Positions 34,910 to 46,516 of a DNA stretch of 64,000 nucleotides are shown here, piece by piece. Source of the stretch: Takakia lepidozioides (Eukaryota > Streptophyta > Takakiopsida > Takakiales > Takakiaceae); contig CM060732.1 in assembly GCA_030704615.1 (NCBI GenBank), forward strand, positions 77,977,053 to 78,041,052, given 5' to 3'. The notes beneath the pieces are model-generated. The model made no database searches. It saw nothing but the letters and a program-made list of their open reading frames with translations, and had not been told where the DNA came from. Every line of letters starts with the position of its first letter. Position 1 is the first letter of the stretch. A program made the translations under genes and the position numbers.

Positions 34910-37900
34910 TCATCCGCCCCCGCCCCCGCCCCCACAGCCACCCCCACAGCCGCCCCCACCCCCGCCCCCGCCCCCACAGCCACCACCACCCCCGCCCCCG
35001 CCCCCGCCGCAAGCTCCTGCTCCACAACCAGTTCCCGGTGACATGCTTGCTCCACAGGCTGCACCGTCAGCCAGGAGTCCAGGGTTGCAGTAAAAGCTTG
35101 ACATCCACAGAACAGGGGACATCTCCCACCAGGCATAGTAATTCAGCATGTTGAAATCTGCTAATTGCCTTAGTGCTCTGTCCTTTTCTTCATTTGGTCC
35201 CTTCCGCACGACAACGGAACCTGCAAAGGAAACAGAGGACAAAAACTTCGGATCAAAATAGGAGTCCCCTATCACAAAATGGATATGGTTTGTGACAGAT
35301 GCACCACCAAAGATGACACCTGTATGAATTCTTAGGTAGGATTAGGTTTCCTTAATACAAGGACCGAGTTCCGAGAATAGTACTAACTGGAAGATAAAGT
35401 CCAGGACTGCTCATAAACAGAATTTTAACTGGTCATAACTTACCCCAGTCGTTACCATCTCGTGAGACCTCAACACCTGATGGTTTTGAACGCTTTTGTG
35501 GGTGAGAAGAGTTGACACCAACCATGTCAAACACTGATGATGCTATTACAGCTGACAAAAGCACTACAAGCACCACCGTCTCCTCTGCTGTAACCTGTAC
35601 AGAATAGTTCAACAAAAACTGTTTTAGAATTGGCTCAATGGCAAGAGTACTTCCATTCTGTGTCCACTATCGTACTAAGAGCTGGGAAGTGACACACAAT
35701 TCGGTGACACAGATTAGTGGTGAAATAGACTGTCAACAGGGAAATCTCAAAAGTCTGCACAAGAAACAATTAGAGACTAATACACTGGTTGTGCTCAGGT
35801 ACCACAGTCTTTCAAAAGAGATGAAGTCTGATAACAAGTAAGCTGAAAGTTGCATACAAGGCTTCAATAACTTGAATGATGATTTCCCCAAGATATTCGA
35901 TCAGCAGCTAGGGATATCAATGCAAAAAGGTAGCTCTCTGACACACCTCCATGGCGCCAGATCTCCAATTGAAGAGTGCAGTGGCCTTGCCTAATGGGAC
36001 CTCAGGCGTGAACCGAATAAGCGTTACAAAGCCAGCTTCCTCCTCCACTGTTGCACCTCTTACTTCATACTCTAGCTTTCTCCCTGATAACAATAGTATC
36101 TGCATGGAAACCAAACGTTCACTCTTCAGAAGAAATGAAAGAAATGATTACACCAAAGAGAGTAAGTAAAGACCTGTGATATCACACTACACTTGAAGTC
36201 CTATGGCATGGATTGCACAACTTATTCATCAAAAAGGCACTACTGGAGCTGCCACTAACAGAAATTAGAATAACTCCTTACAGGATAACCAAGGCGTCCT
36301 TGCAAATGAAGTTTGGGCCTGAGATCCCAGTTACTATCAGTCTGATCCTTCTGGATGGTGAGTTGAGCAGCACCCTCAAACAAAGACCATTCCCTGTAAT
36401 GTGACATGTCCTCCGTCATTATTTGCTGACCACGGCCAGCAATCCTATCTGCAGCTCCACACAGGGGCCCAGTCTTTATGTTAGGACTGTCGAGGCATTA
36501 CTCATGTCACAGTGGTACACTCAGCACAGTTGCATTGAGATCTCTTGATCATTCTATTGTTTACGTAGCAAGATTTGATTGAAATTGCAAATATACCTGT
36601 AACTTGCATGCCAAAAACTGAGATAATGAGACAGAAACGAAGAGACTATGACACACACAAAAGTGAGGCTTCCTAAACACATACCAGGGGCTTGTTGACC
36701 ATAAATGAGGTGAGGGTACTTCCAAGCACCTTGATGCACACATACTTCTCTCTGGTCCTCAGACACAGGTTTGGGACGAAAACTTCCCTCCGCATATCTG
36801 AAAGAGTACAAAGCAATCTCAAAACGAGTGTTCCATGCCATTGCAAAGAAAGGGATCGAATTGTGCCAGCATGTATGACAAAATGCAAGTCAAAGCATTG
36901 GAAGAAGCTGAAACACATCTAGGTCAACTGATTTTGTCTTGTACCTTCTGAGTTGAACCTTCCATTGATTGAGTAATTTTTTCTTTTGCAAAAATCTGCT
37001 TCTCAAATACGGTGGGGGAGGGCAAGAAAGGAGTCACTTACCTAATACGAACCACAAACACTTCTTTGTCGGCATGGTCCAAGATAGTCCTGGTAATCCA
37101 TCTCCCCTTTTTGGATGACTGGGGCTTCACAGTGCAACCTTTATTATCTGTAACTCGCGCTTTCATGGCTCGAAGAAGGTAGGGCCCGTCAATGGGAGGG
37201 GTGATTGATGCCTCAATATGCAAGGCACTGGGATTCGCGTTATACGGCAGGCTAAACAACAAAGGATACCAGCCTGAGATTGATAGTGTGGGTAAGGCAA
37301 GCAGCTGCTGCCAGGTGAGGGTCAAATGCGCAAGTTGCTTGGAGCCCTGAAAGGCCTTAAAGAATCCAGTGGGGCTGGAACGAAGCTCCACCACTACACC
37401 TGTAGTTGAGGTTTCAACCTCCAACATAAGCATCTGCTTCCACTGTGGGTCAACAGATCTGGGCACACTGTATGTGTTAAACTGGAATCCACTGCACTTC
37501 CGTAGAACTTTGACTCGAACAAAGAGAAGAGACCCAGCATGTTGCACTGGAACATTCTTGGCACCCATCAAACCCAGATATATCTGAAAGAGAGTCACAA
37601 CAAAAAGGAGCAAGTGAATCAAGCAATGAATCCTGCATCATATATCCCTTGACTTTTTATATACCACTGGAAACTCATCTGTACCATAGACTCTCACACC
37701 AAGTTCTCTTTCATCTTTCTGTTTCCTCTGAAGCCCTAAAAACAATCAATACATGTGTCAAAGCATACTGACGCTGCGCTGTAATGGCAATTTCCCAACA
37801 AGTCTAGCAGGGAAAATAAATTACTGACACTCGAATATCTGACACCTCAATTTTCTTCAAGGTAGAATGACAAATGCGGGGGAATATAGGGGAAAGGGAT

Positions 37901-40846
37901 GACGCATTTCCTCCTTTCACAAGAGATTCACCTGCACAGTTCGCCTCCTTGTCAAGTAGGTAGTCTGTTGCTGCTGTTCTGAGGAGAACACTGGACTGCT
38001 CTCAACAATTAGATCCTGCACAATAGCCCGTGGAAGTGGAGAAGGCTCCATCCCTCTGTACATGACCCCTGCTTTGATGTACAGACTTCCAAATGTATGT
38101 TCCCATAGCTCGCATGTAGTTTTGAAACCAGTGTCAAGCTTTTGACCTTCACTACGGTCACTTGCTGTGTCATCATGCTCCAGCACCCTTTTTAACAGTG
38201 CTACAGTATCCTGTAAGTAGGCCAAGGGACAGAGCTGGTGGGCATGCCACATCACATCAATATCATATGTTGGCACTAAGAAGGTGGAGCCACGAGTCTT
38301 TGACAGGAGATGCAAGAAACCTTTGTATCGTTGCTCTGCTGCCCTTAAGAAAACCTCTTGTGACATGTACGGTCGAGACACCTGCCAGTTGCCAGGTGAA
38401 AATGAGTTAGTCTACGAGTAGAACCAGGAATAACTTTTAAGCAGTTTAAACTGGGTTTCCTACTTATCTGATGGACAAGTATAACTTGAATCTCTGGAAT
38501 TAGCCCTAAAAAAGCAGTTTGCGTTTTTAATCGATAAGGCCTCAAAGGTAACATTAAGGGTAACAAGTCAAATAAGTCTCCACTTGATAAGTTATAACTC
38601 GCCAAAATTATTTGGTGAATTCAAACTCACAGTGTAACTTGACGGCATATCAAATAATAGATTAGCATGGGTAGTTGTGGCTTTCGCCATGATGCAGGAT
38701 TGCCCCTATACACACATTGTGGGTGGTTTAACTTTATATAATGATATCAACAAGACTAGTTCAGGCTGCAGGCTGTAGGTTCTTTGTCTCGAGATTCGTG
38801 ATAATGGAGACTTGACACATGTGAACTGAATTTTAAACTTTAATGACAGGGCTTGTCATTGACCTTTTACCTGCAGACACATTGATAAGGTTGGCAATCC
38901 ATTTAGAGATACAGCAGGTCAAAGGGCACAGTACATATAAATGGTATTCTTTTCTTCCCTTACATTGTATTTTTAGACCCAAGACGGGGAAGAAGTTGCA
39001 GGAAGGAAGATGGAAAAATAAATAAATAAAATATCCACATCTATATATAGCTGCGGCCTTTTCTCATTCAATGGATTCTACCCTGTTGACAGGCCTATTG
39101 CCACAGACATGAAAGGTTGACTTTATCCCTGTTTTCATTCCATGCTAGCACGAACCTGAAGTAACAGGGGTGTGTCTATGGGAGGGAGACACGGAGATAC
39201 ACATTGGAGCTCAATGTTTGCTTTTGCTTACCTGGTAATAGAAGGGCCTCTGCCTTGAAACTGCATCAGCCAGATCATAAGTGACTTGCTTTCTATCCTC
39301 TGAGTGTAGCTCAGATTCACTTGCGTCATCCAGCATTTGACCCAGCTTGGCACCTCTATCATTGTAGGTAGCGTGACTCAAGTTAATACTGTATGGTTCA
39401 CTACTGTATCTTTTTGACCAAAGTTGAATGGTTGCCTCCACTGCGGCTTGCTTCTCTCCTGGATTCACAAGAGGAGAATCCAGAAGCCTTCCAAAAACAT
39501 TCTCACAGTCCTTAGCATATTGCACCTGCAGAAAAATATGTCCATAGTTCTATAAGGAAACGAGTTTACATAATCACACATACTATCTTAGGATATGTTA
39601 GCAGCTGTACATAAACTTCTTTAACTTCCAAGTGCTTGCTTCTGGTTCAAGAACTATTTTGACAATTTGGACAGACTTGCTCTATGGAAATACTACCCCA
39701 AAACAACTATTCTCCACACCACTGGCTTCTGCAAATATAGCCTCAAATTCATTCAGAACTGAGCATATGTGTGCAAATTGTGTCAATGTTTACTAGAAAT
39801 AAAACATGTATGTTTGGGGGATGGCGTGTCAACTAGCATGATGGGGATTTTGTGCAAGTAAACTCTGGCACATATTAAACACCTTTTTGTTGACACCTGG
39901 GCCCCCACAACCGCTGATTCACAAGGCACTGTGTCTCCCATAATTCTTGGGGTCTTTAGGTGCATCCTTTTGATTTTCTTACGTGGTTCTTACTTGGTCT
40001 ATGAGTCTCATGGACATAGTAAAAATAATTTCTGCCCCTTCCCTCTCCCTCCTGCACAGTCTACCCCTCAACCCAGCTTTCCCCTGTCTCCACAAAAGAG
40101 TGATAACCTTGCAGATGGTCAACTCACTGGGTTAAGCCGGTGGCAATGCCAAATCCATGCACAATCGAGGGGAGGAATCAATGGAAGGCCCTGTTCCATG
40201 GAAGCCCTTCCTTCACTTGCCAGGAGGGGCAACCAGCAATTTTTGTACCTGTACAGTTCATGGGATGTCAATTCTTGCAATGTACAGTTCTACAAAATGC
40301 GAGATTTGAAGGCACATTTAGAAACTACCAAAAAACATCAAACGGAAGGAGACAGACAAGTGTTCCTGACAATTTTGAATCTCCATAACATTAAATCTTA
40401 AATTGTTATGTGCTTGTCAAAGAGAGAACAACAATAAAAAACAGAAGAGGTTGCAATCACATCCATATAACAAGAGAAAGGCAACTGTCAGACAGCAGTG
40501 GTCCTCCACTCAAAAAGAGGGAAGGTACAGAGAGAAAAGAATTGACTAGCCCATCTTCTTGGACCCTGCTTGGAGTCTGATCTTCCAGCCAAAGTTGTCT
40601 GATGGTATAATCCCCTTACAAGGAGGCTGATACTATGTGACTTTCAACCCTAGAAAGACAAAATAACTAAATTTGCATTTTAAATCGTTACCTCTCGATA
40701 CCCCGTGTAAGGACTGGTCCCTCGTAGAGACATGGATTGCGGTCAACATCGGCAAGCAGCTCCAGCTCTTGCTTGGCCGCAGCAACCAGATCCGCAGATA
40801 TGGGAATGGCCTGTGCTGCGTCCCACTCGCTGGCTTGAAGATCCAT
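34910..40846 (-). CDS. GRDP: Glycine-rich domain-containing protein (GRDP, DUF1399 family)
   Basis: Eleven exons join in phase to 872 residues: 40692-40846, 40128-40248, 39232-39525, 37932-38381, 37665-37727, 37042-37583, 36685-36797, 36282-36448, 35947-36099, 35444-35594, 34910-35319. Start MDLQASEW aligns with family starts. Two DUF1399 halves each carry a WxWHxHxLxPxxY signature: DCAWIWHCHRLNP (exon 2) and DVMWHAHQLCPLAY (exon 4). The middle (exons 5-9) resembles a C2-like domain (VRVYGTDEFPV, RPKLHLQGRLGYP, LLLSGRKLEYEVRG). The last exon has DSYFDPKF and ends in a Gly/Cys-rich tail of about 40 residues encoded by GC-rich repeats. In Arabidopsis GRDP1 and GRDP2 act in stress/ABA response and development; they are thought to bind RNA or partners. 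The tail is prone to length change. Exon 8 was extended leftward to keep phase. Confidence 0.88.
34917..35010. repeat. GC-rich CCGCCC-type simple repeat coding the glycine tail
   Basis: An array of CCCCCGCC and CACAGC words. Read on the minus strand it encodes runs of Gly broken by single Cys residues at the GRDP C-terminus, so it is coding and slippage-prone. Confidence 0.85.
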
Positions 40847-41564
40847 CACGCAGGAAGCTACAGAATTTGCCTGTTTTCGCACGGAATCTGTGGAATTGCA
40901 GCGTCTCTTTCAGACCAAGGTTTTATGCAGTCAAAGACACAGGGTTATGTTCCAGTTTCACATACCAAGAACAGGAATCCTGAAATTGGACAGCGTCCTC
41001 TCTCCTCCAAGCTTCCCTGTGTTAGTTGCTTTGTCAGTTCCTCCCGAAACGGCTGTATCAATACCTCTGGATTTGTGATAGTCAACGTCCCCCCCCTCTT
41101 TGCCCTCGGTCGCAAGAAGTATTGAAGGAGCTTATGTTTCACTCATGATTGAAAGAGGGGCCAAACCTTCAGTTGATAGCCTCATCAACTGCTCCATTCT
41201 CTCCAAACTAATGTGTTTCTCCCCCTGGAATTCTCTCCTCATATGCGCTCCTCCTTATATTTAGCTGCCGACACTTGACCACCGCCACAGGGAGACAACG
41301 CGGCACTAAAAACTCAACCCGCAAGTTTTTGGAGCTGGAGGTCCCGGGTGTGGCCCACTCTTTCGTCATGTCATGGGTGAAAGATAAGCTATTCCAAGCT
41401 TTATTGCAGCAGAAGCAGATGCAGATGCAGACGAAGCCATTGACATTGGGCAAGCTTGCAGCGGACATCATCTCTCTCGCAGCATCGACGAAGCGATCCG
41501 AGCTCATCTTTTCGCACATCGCGTAGTGCCAACTAAAGGTCGCAGACTAGTTACTGTGGAGCAG
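40847..41564. other. GRDP upstream region with a possible small ORF
   Basis: Should hold the GRDP promoter. It also holds the plus-strand ORF 41275-41526, listed separately. Confidence 0.4.
41275..41526 (+). CDS. Small ORF or terminal exon, unknown
   Basis: 83 codons, with smooth amphipathic composition (FLELEVPG, SFVMSWVKDKLFQALLQ, LGKLAADIISLAAS) and a stop just before the minisatellite. No family recognised. The opposite frame 41208-41519 is also open. The coding assignment is weak. Confidence 0.25.
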   Translation: MTTATGRQRGTKNSTRKFLELEVPGVAHSFVMSWVKDKLFQALLQQKQMQMQTKPLTLGKLAADIISLAASTKRSELIFSHIA

Positions 41565-42210
41565 GAATAGGCTGCCATAGTGCCACGTCATCTTCTACCA
41601 CGTCAACTGCGCCATTGGTTCCAAGCTGCCATAGTGCCACATCATCTTCTGCCACGTCAACTGCGCCATTAGTTCCAAGCTGCCATAGTGCCACGTCATC
41701 TCCGTCATTTGTTACAAGCTGACATAATGCCACGTCATCTTCAGCCACGTCATCTCCACCATTTATTACAAGCTGCCATAGTGCCACGTCATCTTCAGCC
41801 ACGTCATCTCCGTCATATATTACAAGCTTCAGCCACGTCATCTCCGTCATTTGTTACAAGCTGCCATAGTGCCACGTCATCTTCAGCCACGTCATCTTCA
41901 GCCACGTCATCTCCGTCAATTGTTTCAAGCTGCCATAGTGCCACGTCATCTCCGTCATTTGTTTCAAAGTTGCCATAGTGTCACATCACCTTCTACCACG
42001 TCATCTCGGTGATTTGTTTCAAGCCGCCATAGTGTCACATCATCTTCTACCACGTCATCTCATCTCGGTGATTTGTTTCAAGCTGCCATACTGCCACGTC
42101 ATCTCCATCATTTGTTTCAAGCTGCCATAGTGCCACGTCATCTCCGTCACTTGTTTCAAGCTGCCATAGTGCCACGTCATCTCAATCGTTTGTTTCAAGC
42201 TGCCCGGACT
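41565..42210. repeat. Minisatellite of about 40-bp units rich in CCACGTCA
   Basis: Tandem array of AGCTGCCATAGTG followed by CCACGTCATCTCCGTCATTTGTTTCA and variants, many with an inserted CTTCAGCCACGTCAT block. I count 18 copies of CCACGTCA, the reverse complement of TGACGTGG, a C-box/G-box hybrid bound by plant bZIP factors, plus several CCACATCA variants. The array lies between the divergent GRDP gene and PPR gene 2. ORFs across it are artefacts of the period. Confidence 0.9.
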
Positions 42211-43180
42211 GCCCGAAAAATGTTTTTAAGAAGAGGAATAAGATATAATATCAGAATATAAAAAAGACGTCATTTCTGCCACATCATTGTCGACAAGTTT
42301 CGGAGGCCACATCAGCAACCTACATTCCTGAATCTGCCCAAATTGCACAAAACAAATTAAATTACGAAAATCATTTTTGTCAGGAGCAGACTACGCTTTT
42401 TGCAGGGTGCTTGATGCAAGCACAAGCAACTTGAATCAAATTTATATCTATCTTGTGATCACTAAGGTTGAATGCAAGCGTGGGAGCCTTGCCGGTAGGG
42501 TCGCCGGGGGATGGCCGTACCGTCGACGTTTCGGCTGGGCACTGTCACATTCCCACCGCCCCTTGCTCCCCTCTCACTTGCGAGGCTGTATTTGTAGAGT
42601 AAAGGATTAGGAAATCAAAGATGAGGCAAGAAACAGATGACAGTCTGGTAGCTTGGTGATGTGTGTTATGAAATTGAGGTCTGAGGTTCAATACCTGGCA
42701 GTGAAATCGTGTTGCCTGATTGGATGCACATGGGACTGATTAATACATTTTGTCATCTCCAAAAATAATCCTAAGTCCAAGATAGTGGCTACGCTCCCCT
42801 GTCCCTTCATGTTCCCAGTCCCTGTCTCCTATCCCTGTCCCTTGTCACTTGTCCTCGCTCCCCTCCTCGCCCTATGGAATGCGGCTCGCTCCCCTATTCC
42901 CGGTCCTCGCTCCCCTCCTCGCGTTGTGGAATGTGGCTCGCTCCCTATTCGTGGTCCCCGCTCCCCTGTCCCACTATGGGGAGCAAGGATCTTGGACCGG
43001 GAACAGGAGAGCAAAACTGGAGAATGTACATGGTCCTAAAAATGGGGAGGTGTGGAGCGCTCCCCACCTTCACAGTGGGGGAGCTCGAGTACAGGGAAGT
43101 AGCTTGTTTCGGTTCCGTCTATTGTTTGAAATGTGCGGAGCTTTGGTGGTTGTAGCGTGGTCCGGTCTGTGCGGGAGGCC
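42211..43180. other. Intergenic with GC-rich tandem repeat
   Basis: Contains the repeat at 42851-42985 and the presumed promoter and leader of PPR gene 2. The frame is open upstream of ATG 43181, but homology with PPR locus 1 supports that ATG. Confidence 0.4.
42851..42985. repeat. Tandem repeat, about 52-bp unit, 2.5 copies
   Basis: GTCCTCGCTCCCCTCCTCGC followed by a TATGGAATGCGGCTCGCTCC-like half, at 42851-42902 and 42903-42954, with a partial third copy. Confidence 0.75.
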
Positions 43181-43379
43181 ATGGCTACTCAGTTGCCCGC
43201 TGCTGTTGTCGCGGAGCAGTTCAAGGGCAGAAAGGAGGTTGAGGGTTGGTCAAACCCTCCTTGGATGAAAGCAGAGTTAGCTACCATGATACACGATCGA
43301 CCTCAATCTGGTGATGGTTCCGGTCTGGATGTACAACATGCAGCTTCAGACCGAGAATACCACAGGTATTGTTTTGCTC

Positions 43380-43422
<43 letters not shown>

Positions 43423-46080
43423 AAGGCTGCCAACCCCAATAGATATTGTTGGGACAGTCTATTCTAGAATGGAGTGTTGTTAAAGTCATTACATGACTTT
43501 TGAGTCTGAAGGACTGTAACTAAGAAGTTTGAGTCATGCAGAATGACACAGTTGAATCAAGCACAGTTGTTTGTTGGACACGGCGTATGTAGCACCTCGA
43601 CTCTCACTGGTGGTTTTGCAAGAGGTCCAAGAGGCGAAGTCGGTAAGATTTCGTCTGGCACTTGTGGAGACATCAGAAAACTATGCAAGTCAGGACGACT
43701 GAAAGAGGCACTGCACATTTTGGACCAACACGGTATCCAGCCAGACTCCAACACATATGCTTGCATCTTGCAGGGGTGTATCAACATGAAACGGCTAGCA
43801 GAGGGAAAGCAGGTGCATGCCCGCATGATTCAAAGTGGATTCAAGCCAAACATCTTTCTACTCAACACCCTTGTCAATATGTATGCCAAGTGTGGGAGTG
43901 TAGTTGACGCACGCCAAGTGTTTGACAAAATGCCAGGACGAAATTTGTTTACATGGACTATAATGATAGCAGGATATGCCAAGCATGGGTGTGGTACGGA
44001 GGCTTTCAAAATCTATGAGCAAATGCAACAGGAAGGGGTAGTACCCAACAAGGTCACATTCATTTGCATTCTTAATGCATGTGCCACTATAGGAGACCTG
44101 GAAAAAGGGAAAGAGGTCCATGCTGACATTGTGAAAGCTGGAATTGAGCCAGACGCCATTCTGGAGACTGCCCTTGCTGACATGTATGCCAAATGTGGGA
44201 GCGTAAAGGATGCACGCCAAGTATTTGACAATATGACTGTGCGAACTGTGGTCTCATGGAGTGTAATGGTTTCTGGATATGCTCAGCATGGGTTTGGTAG
44301 GGAGGCTTTGGAGATCTATGAGAAAATGATAGGGGAAGGGGTGGTTCCTGACAAAGTCATGTTTATTTGCATTCTTAATGCCTGTGCCAGCCTTGGAAAC
44401 CTGGAAAAGGGCAAAGACGTCCATGGTTGCATCATCAAAGCTGGATTTTTGCCAGATATTGTTGTACAGACTGTCCTTGCTGACATGTATGCCAAATGCG
44501 GGAGCATGAACCTTGCGCGGCAAGTGTTCGAGAGTATGGCTGAACGAAATGTGGTCTCCTGGAACACCATGATTGCAGGATATGCTCAACATGGGTGTGG
44601 AATGGAGGCTCTTGAGATCTATGACCAAATGCAACAGGCAGGGGTGATGCCTGACAGGGTCACATTTACGTGTGTGCTCAATGCGTGTGGTAGGCTAGGG
44701 GCCCTGGAAAAGGGCGAAGAGGCCCATGCTCACATCATCAAAGCTGGATTTTTGCAAGACATCTTTCTGGAGACTGCCCTTGTTGAAATGTATGCCAAAT
44801 GTGGGAGCATGAAGGATGCACTGAAAGTATTTGACAAAATGACTGAACGTGATGTGGTTTCCTGGAACGTCATGATAGCAGGATATGCCCAGCAGGGTTG
44901 TGGCACAGAGGCCATTAAAATCTATGATAGAATCCAACAGGAAGGTGTGATGCCCGACAGGGTCACATTCATTTGTGTTCTCAATGCTTGTGCCAGCATG
45001 GTGGCCCTGGAGAAGGGCAAAGAGATCCATGCTGACATTATCAAAGCTGGAATTCCGTCATATATTAATTTGGAGACTGCCCTTGTTAACATGTATGCGA
45101 AATGTGGGAGTGTAAGGGAGGCCTGTCTAGTGTTCAACAATATGGCTGAGCGAGACGTGGTCTCATGGAGTGCAATGATTATAGGGTGTGCTCAGCACGG
45201 GTATGGTAGAAAGGCCCTGCAGTTATTTGATCAAATGCAACAGGATGGTATGAAGCCAAACACTATTACATTTATCTCTCTTCTCTCTGCATGTAGCCAT
45301 GCAGGCCTAGTGGAGGAAGGCTGTCACTATTTCAATTCAATGAGTCAAGACTATGGCGTCACTCCTACCGTGGAGCATTTTGGCTGCATGGTGGACCTTC
45401 TTGGCCGTGCAGGGCGATTGGTCGAGGCCGAAGAATTTATTAATAAAATGCCAGTTGAACCAGGTGCTTTGGTGTGGGGGGCCTTGCTTGGTGCCTCCAG
45501 AATCCATGGCAATGTTGAGATGGCAGAACGCGTGGCAAAGAAGATTCTGGAGTGTGATCCAAAGGACGCTTCAGCTTATGTGTTGCTCTCAAACATCTAT
45601 GCGGCAGCTGGCAGGTGGGATGATAAAGCAATAGTGAGGAAAATGATGGAGGTCAGAGGTGTCAGAAAGGAGCCAGGGCGCAGCTGTATTGAGGTCCACA
45701 ATCATGTGCATTCATTCAGTGTAGAAGACAAATTACATCCACAAATTGACGAAATCCATGCTGAGCTGAAGAGATTGGCTGGGAAGATGAAGGAGGCAGG
45801 GTATGTGCCTGACACACACTTTGTATTACATGATGTTGAGGAGGAGCAAAAGGAGTTTTTTCTTGCCTACCATAGTGAGAGGCTAGCAATTGCTTTTGGG
45901 CTCATCAGCACGGCCTATGGAACACCTATCCGCGTCATCAAGAATCTTCGGGTGTGTGGGGACTGCCACACTGCCACCAAGCTCATCTCAAAAATTGTTG
46001 GGCGAGCGATCATTGTTCGGGATGCCAGCCGCTTTCACCGTTTCCAGGATGGAATTTGTTCTTGTGGGGATTATTGGTGA
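43181..46080 (+). CDS. PPR gene 2: PLS-DYW pentatricopeptide protein, predicted organellar RNA-editing factor
   Basis: Exon 1 is 43181-43365 and exon 2 is 43542-46080; donor GTATTG and acceptor ATGCAG join in phase to 907 residues. The start is chosen because PPR locus 1 has a matching MTTQ..PA start. An N-terminal region is followed by five L-S-P triplet modules of about 101 residues, a last P/S pair, then E (WGALLGASRIHGN, LLSNIYAAAGRW), the PG box (VRKEPGRSCIEV) and a complete DYW deaminase domain: HSE (zinc His and catalytic Glu), GDCHTATK, and RFHRFQDGICSCGDYW at the end. Such proteins bind a C (or U) site in plastid or mitochondrial RNA and deaminate it. P-motif residue pairs 5/35 are T/N, S/D, N/D, N/D and S/N. 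Everything needed for activity is present. Confidence 0.95.
43379..43421 (+). repeat. GAT trinucleotide microsatellite in PPR gene 2 intron
   Basis: Thirteen GAT repeats just inside the intron. The same intron of PPR locus 1 has three GAT units at the same place. Confidence 0.95.
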
Positions 46081-46444
46081 AACAACCAACATGTATTGAG
46101 GTACACAGTCGTATGAGACATCCTGAGCACATATAATGGATTTTGTCCTTCACCAAATCCAGGGTTTGAGTGTACTGTTACTACCAACGTTTGATGCTGG
46201 TGACACTTAGCAATCATCACCTGATGATCAAGGTGTATGGTGTGTCTACTCTTAGAAGCATAACCACGTGCCGTGGTATGGCTACAGGGAGAAGTCTGGA
46301 GGCACCCACTGGTAATCTACCTGGACACTAGAATTTTCCTTGATCTATTTACAGTGATGCGTCCTCCTAAAAGAAAAGAGAGAGAATTTGAATATTGGAG
46401 GTGTCAAGGCTACAGCCCTTGCACGGCACTCTGAGAACAGAACA

Positions 46445-46516
46445 GGACGGGTAGCTCAGTGGTAGAGCACCCCACCGGAATGGGGGAGGTCCTAGGTTCA
46501 ATCCCTAGCCCGACCA
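46445..46516 (+). other. tRNA-like sequence (tRNA pseudogene or SINE head)
   Basis: Acceptor strands GGACGGG and CCCGACC pair with one A-A mismatch. The D arm (GCTC..GAGC) and T arm (CTAGG TTCAATC CCTAG) are perfect, giving good A and B boxes. The anticodon stem CCCCA/TGGGG leaves only a 6-nt loop (CCGGAA) without U33, so it cannot work as a tRNA. A retroposed or SINE origin is likely. Confidence 0.55.

Noticed and set aside
34845-35154. Proline- or arginine-rich plus-strand ORFs
   Set aside because: Antisense of the glycine-coding tail of GRDP, whose exon phase and family match are much stronger.
41565-42210. CRISPR-like array
   Set aside because: Units are directly adjacent diverged tandem copies without unique spacers, in a plant genome.
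41688-42261. ORFs rich in PRHL repeats
   Set aside because: They only read the period of the non-coding minisatellite; stops and indels between units break them.
43133-43180. Upstream start for PPR gene 2
   Set aside because: The open frame there begins with a non-ATG codon, and PPR locus 1 aligns with the ATG at 43181.
43380-43421. Poly-Asp protein tract
   Set aside because: The GAT run lies after a conserved splice donor and is intronic.
46445-46516. Functional tRNA gene
   Set aside because: Six-nucleotide anticodon loop, no U33 and an acceptor mismatch.
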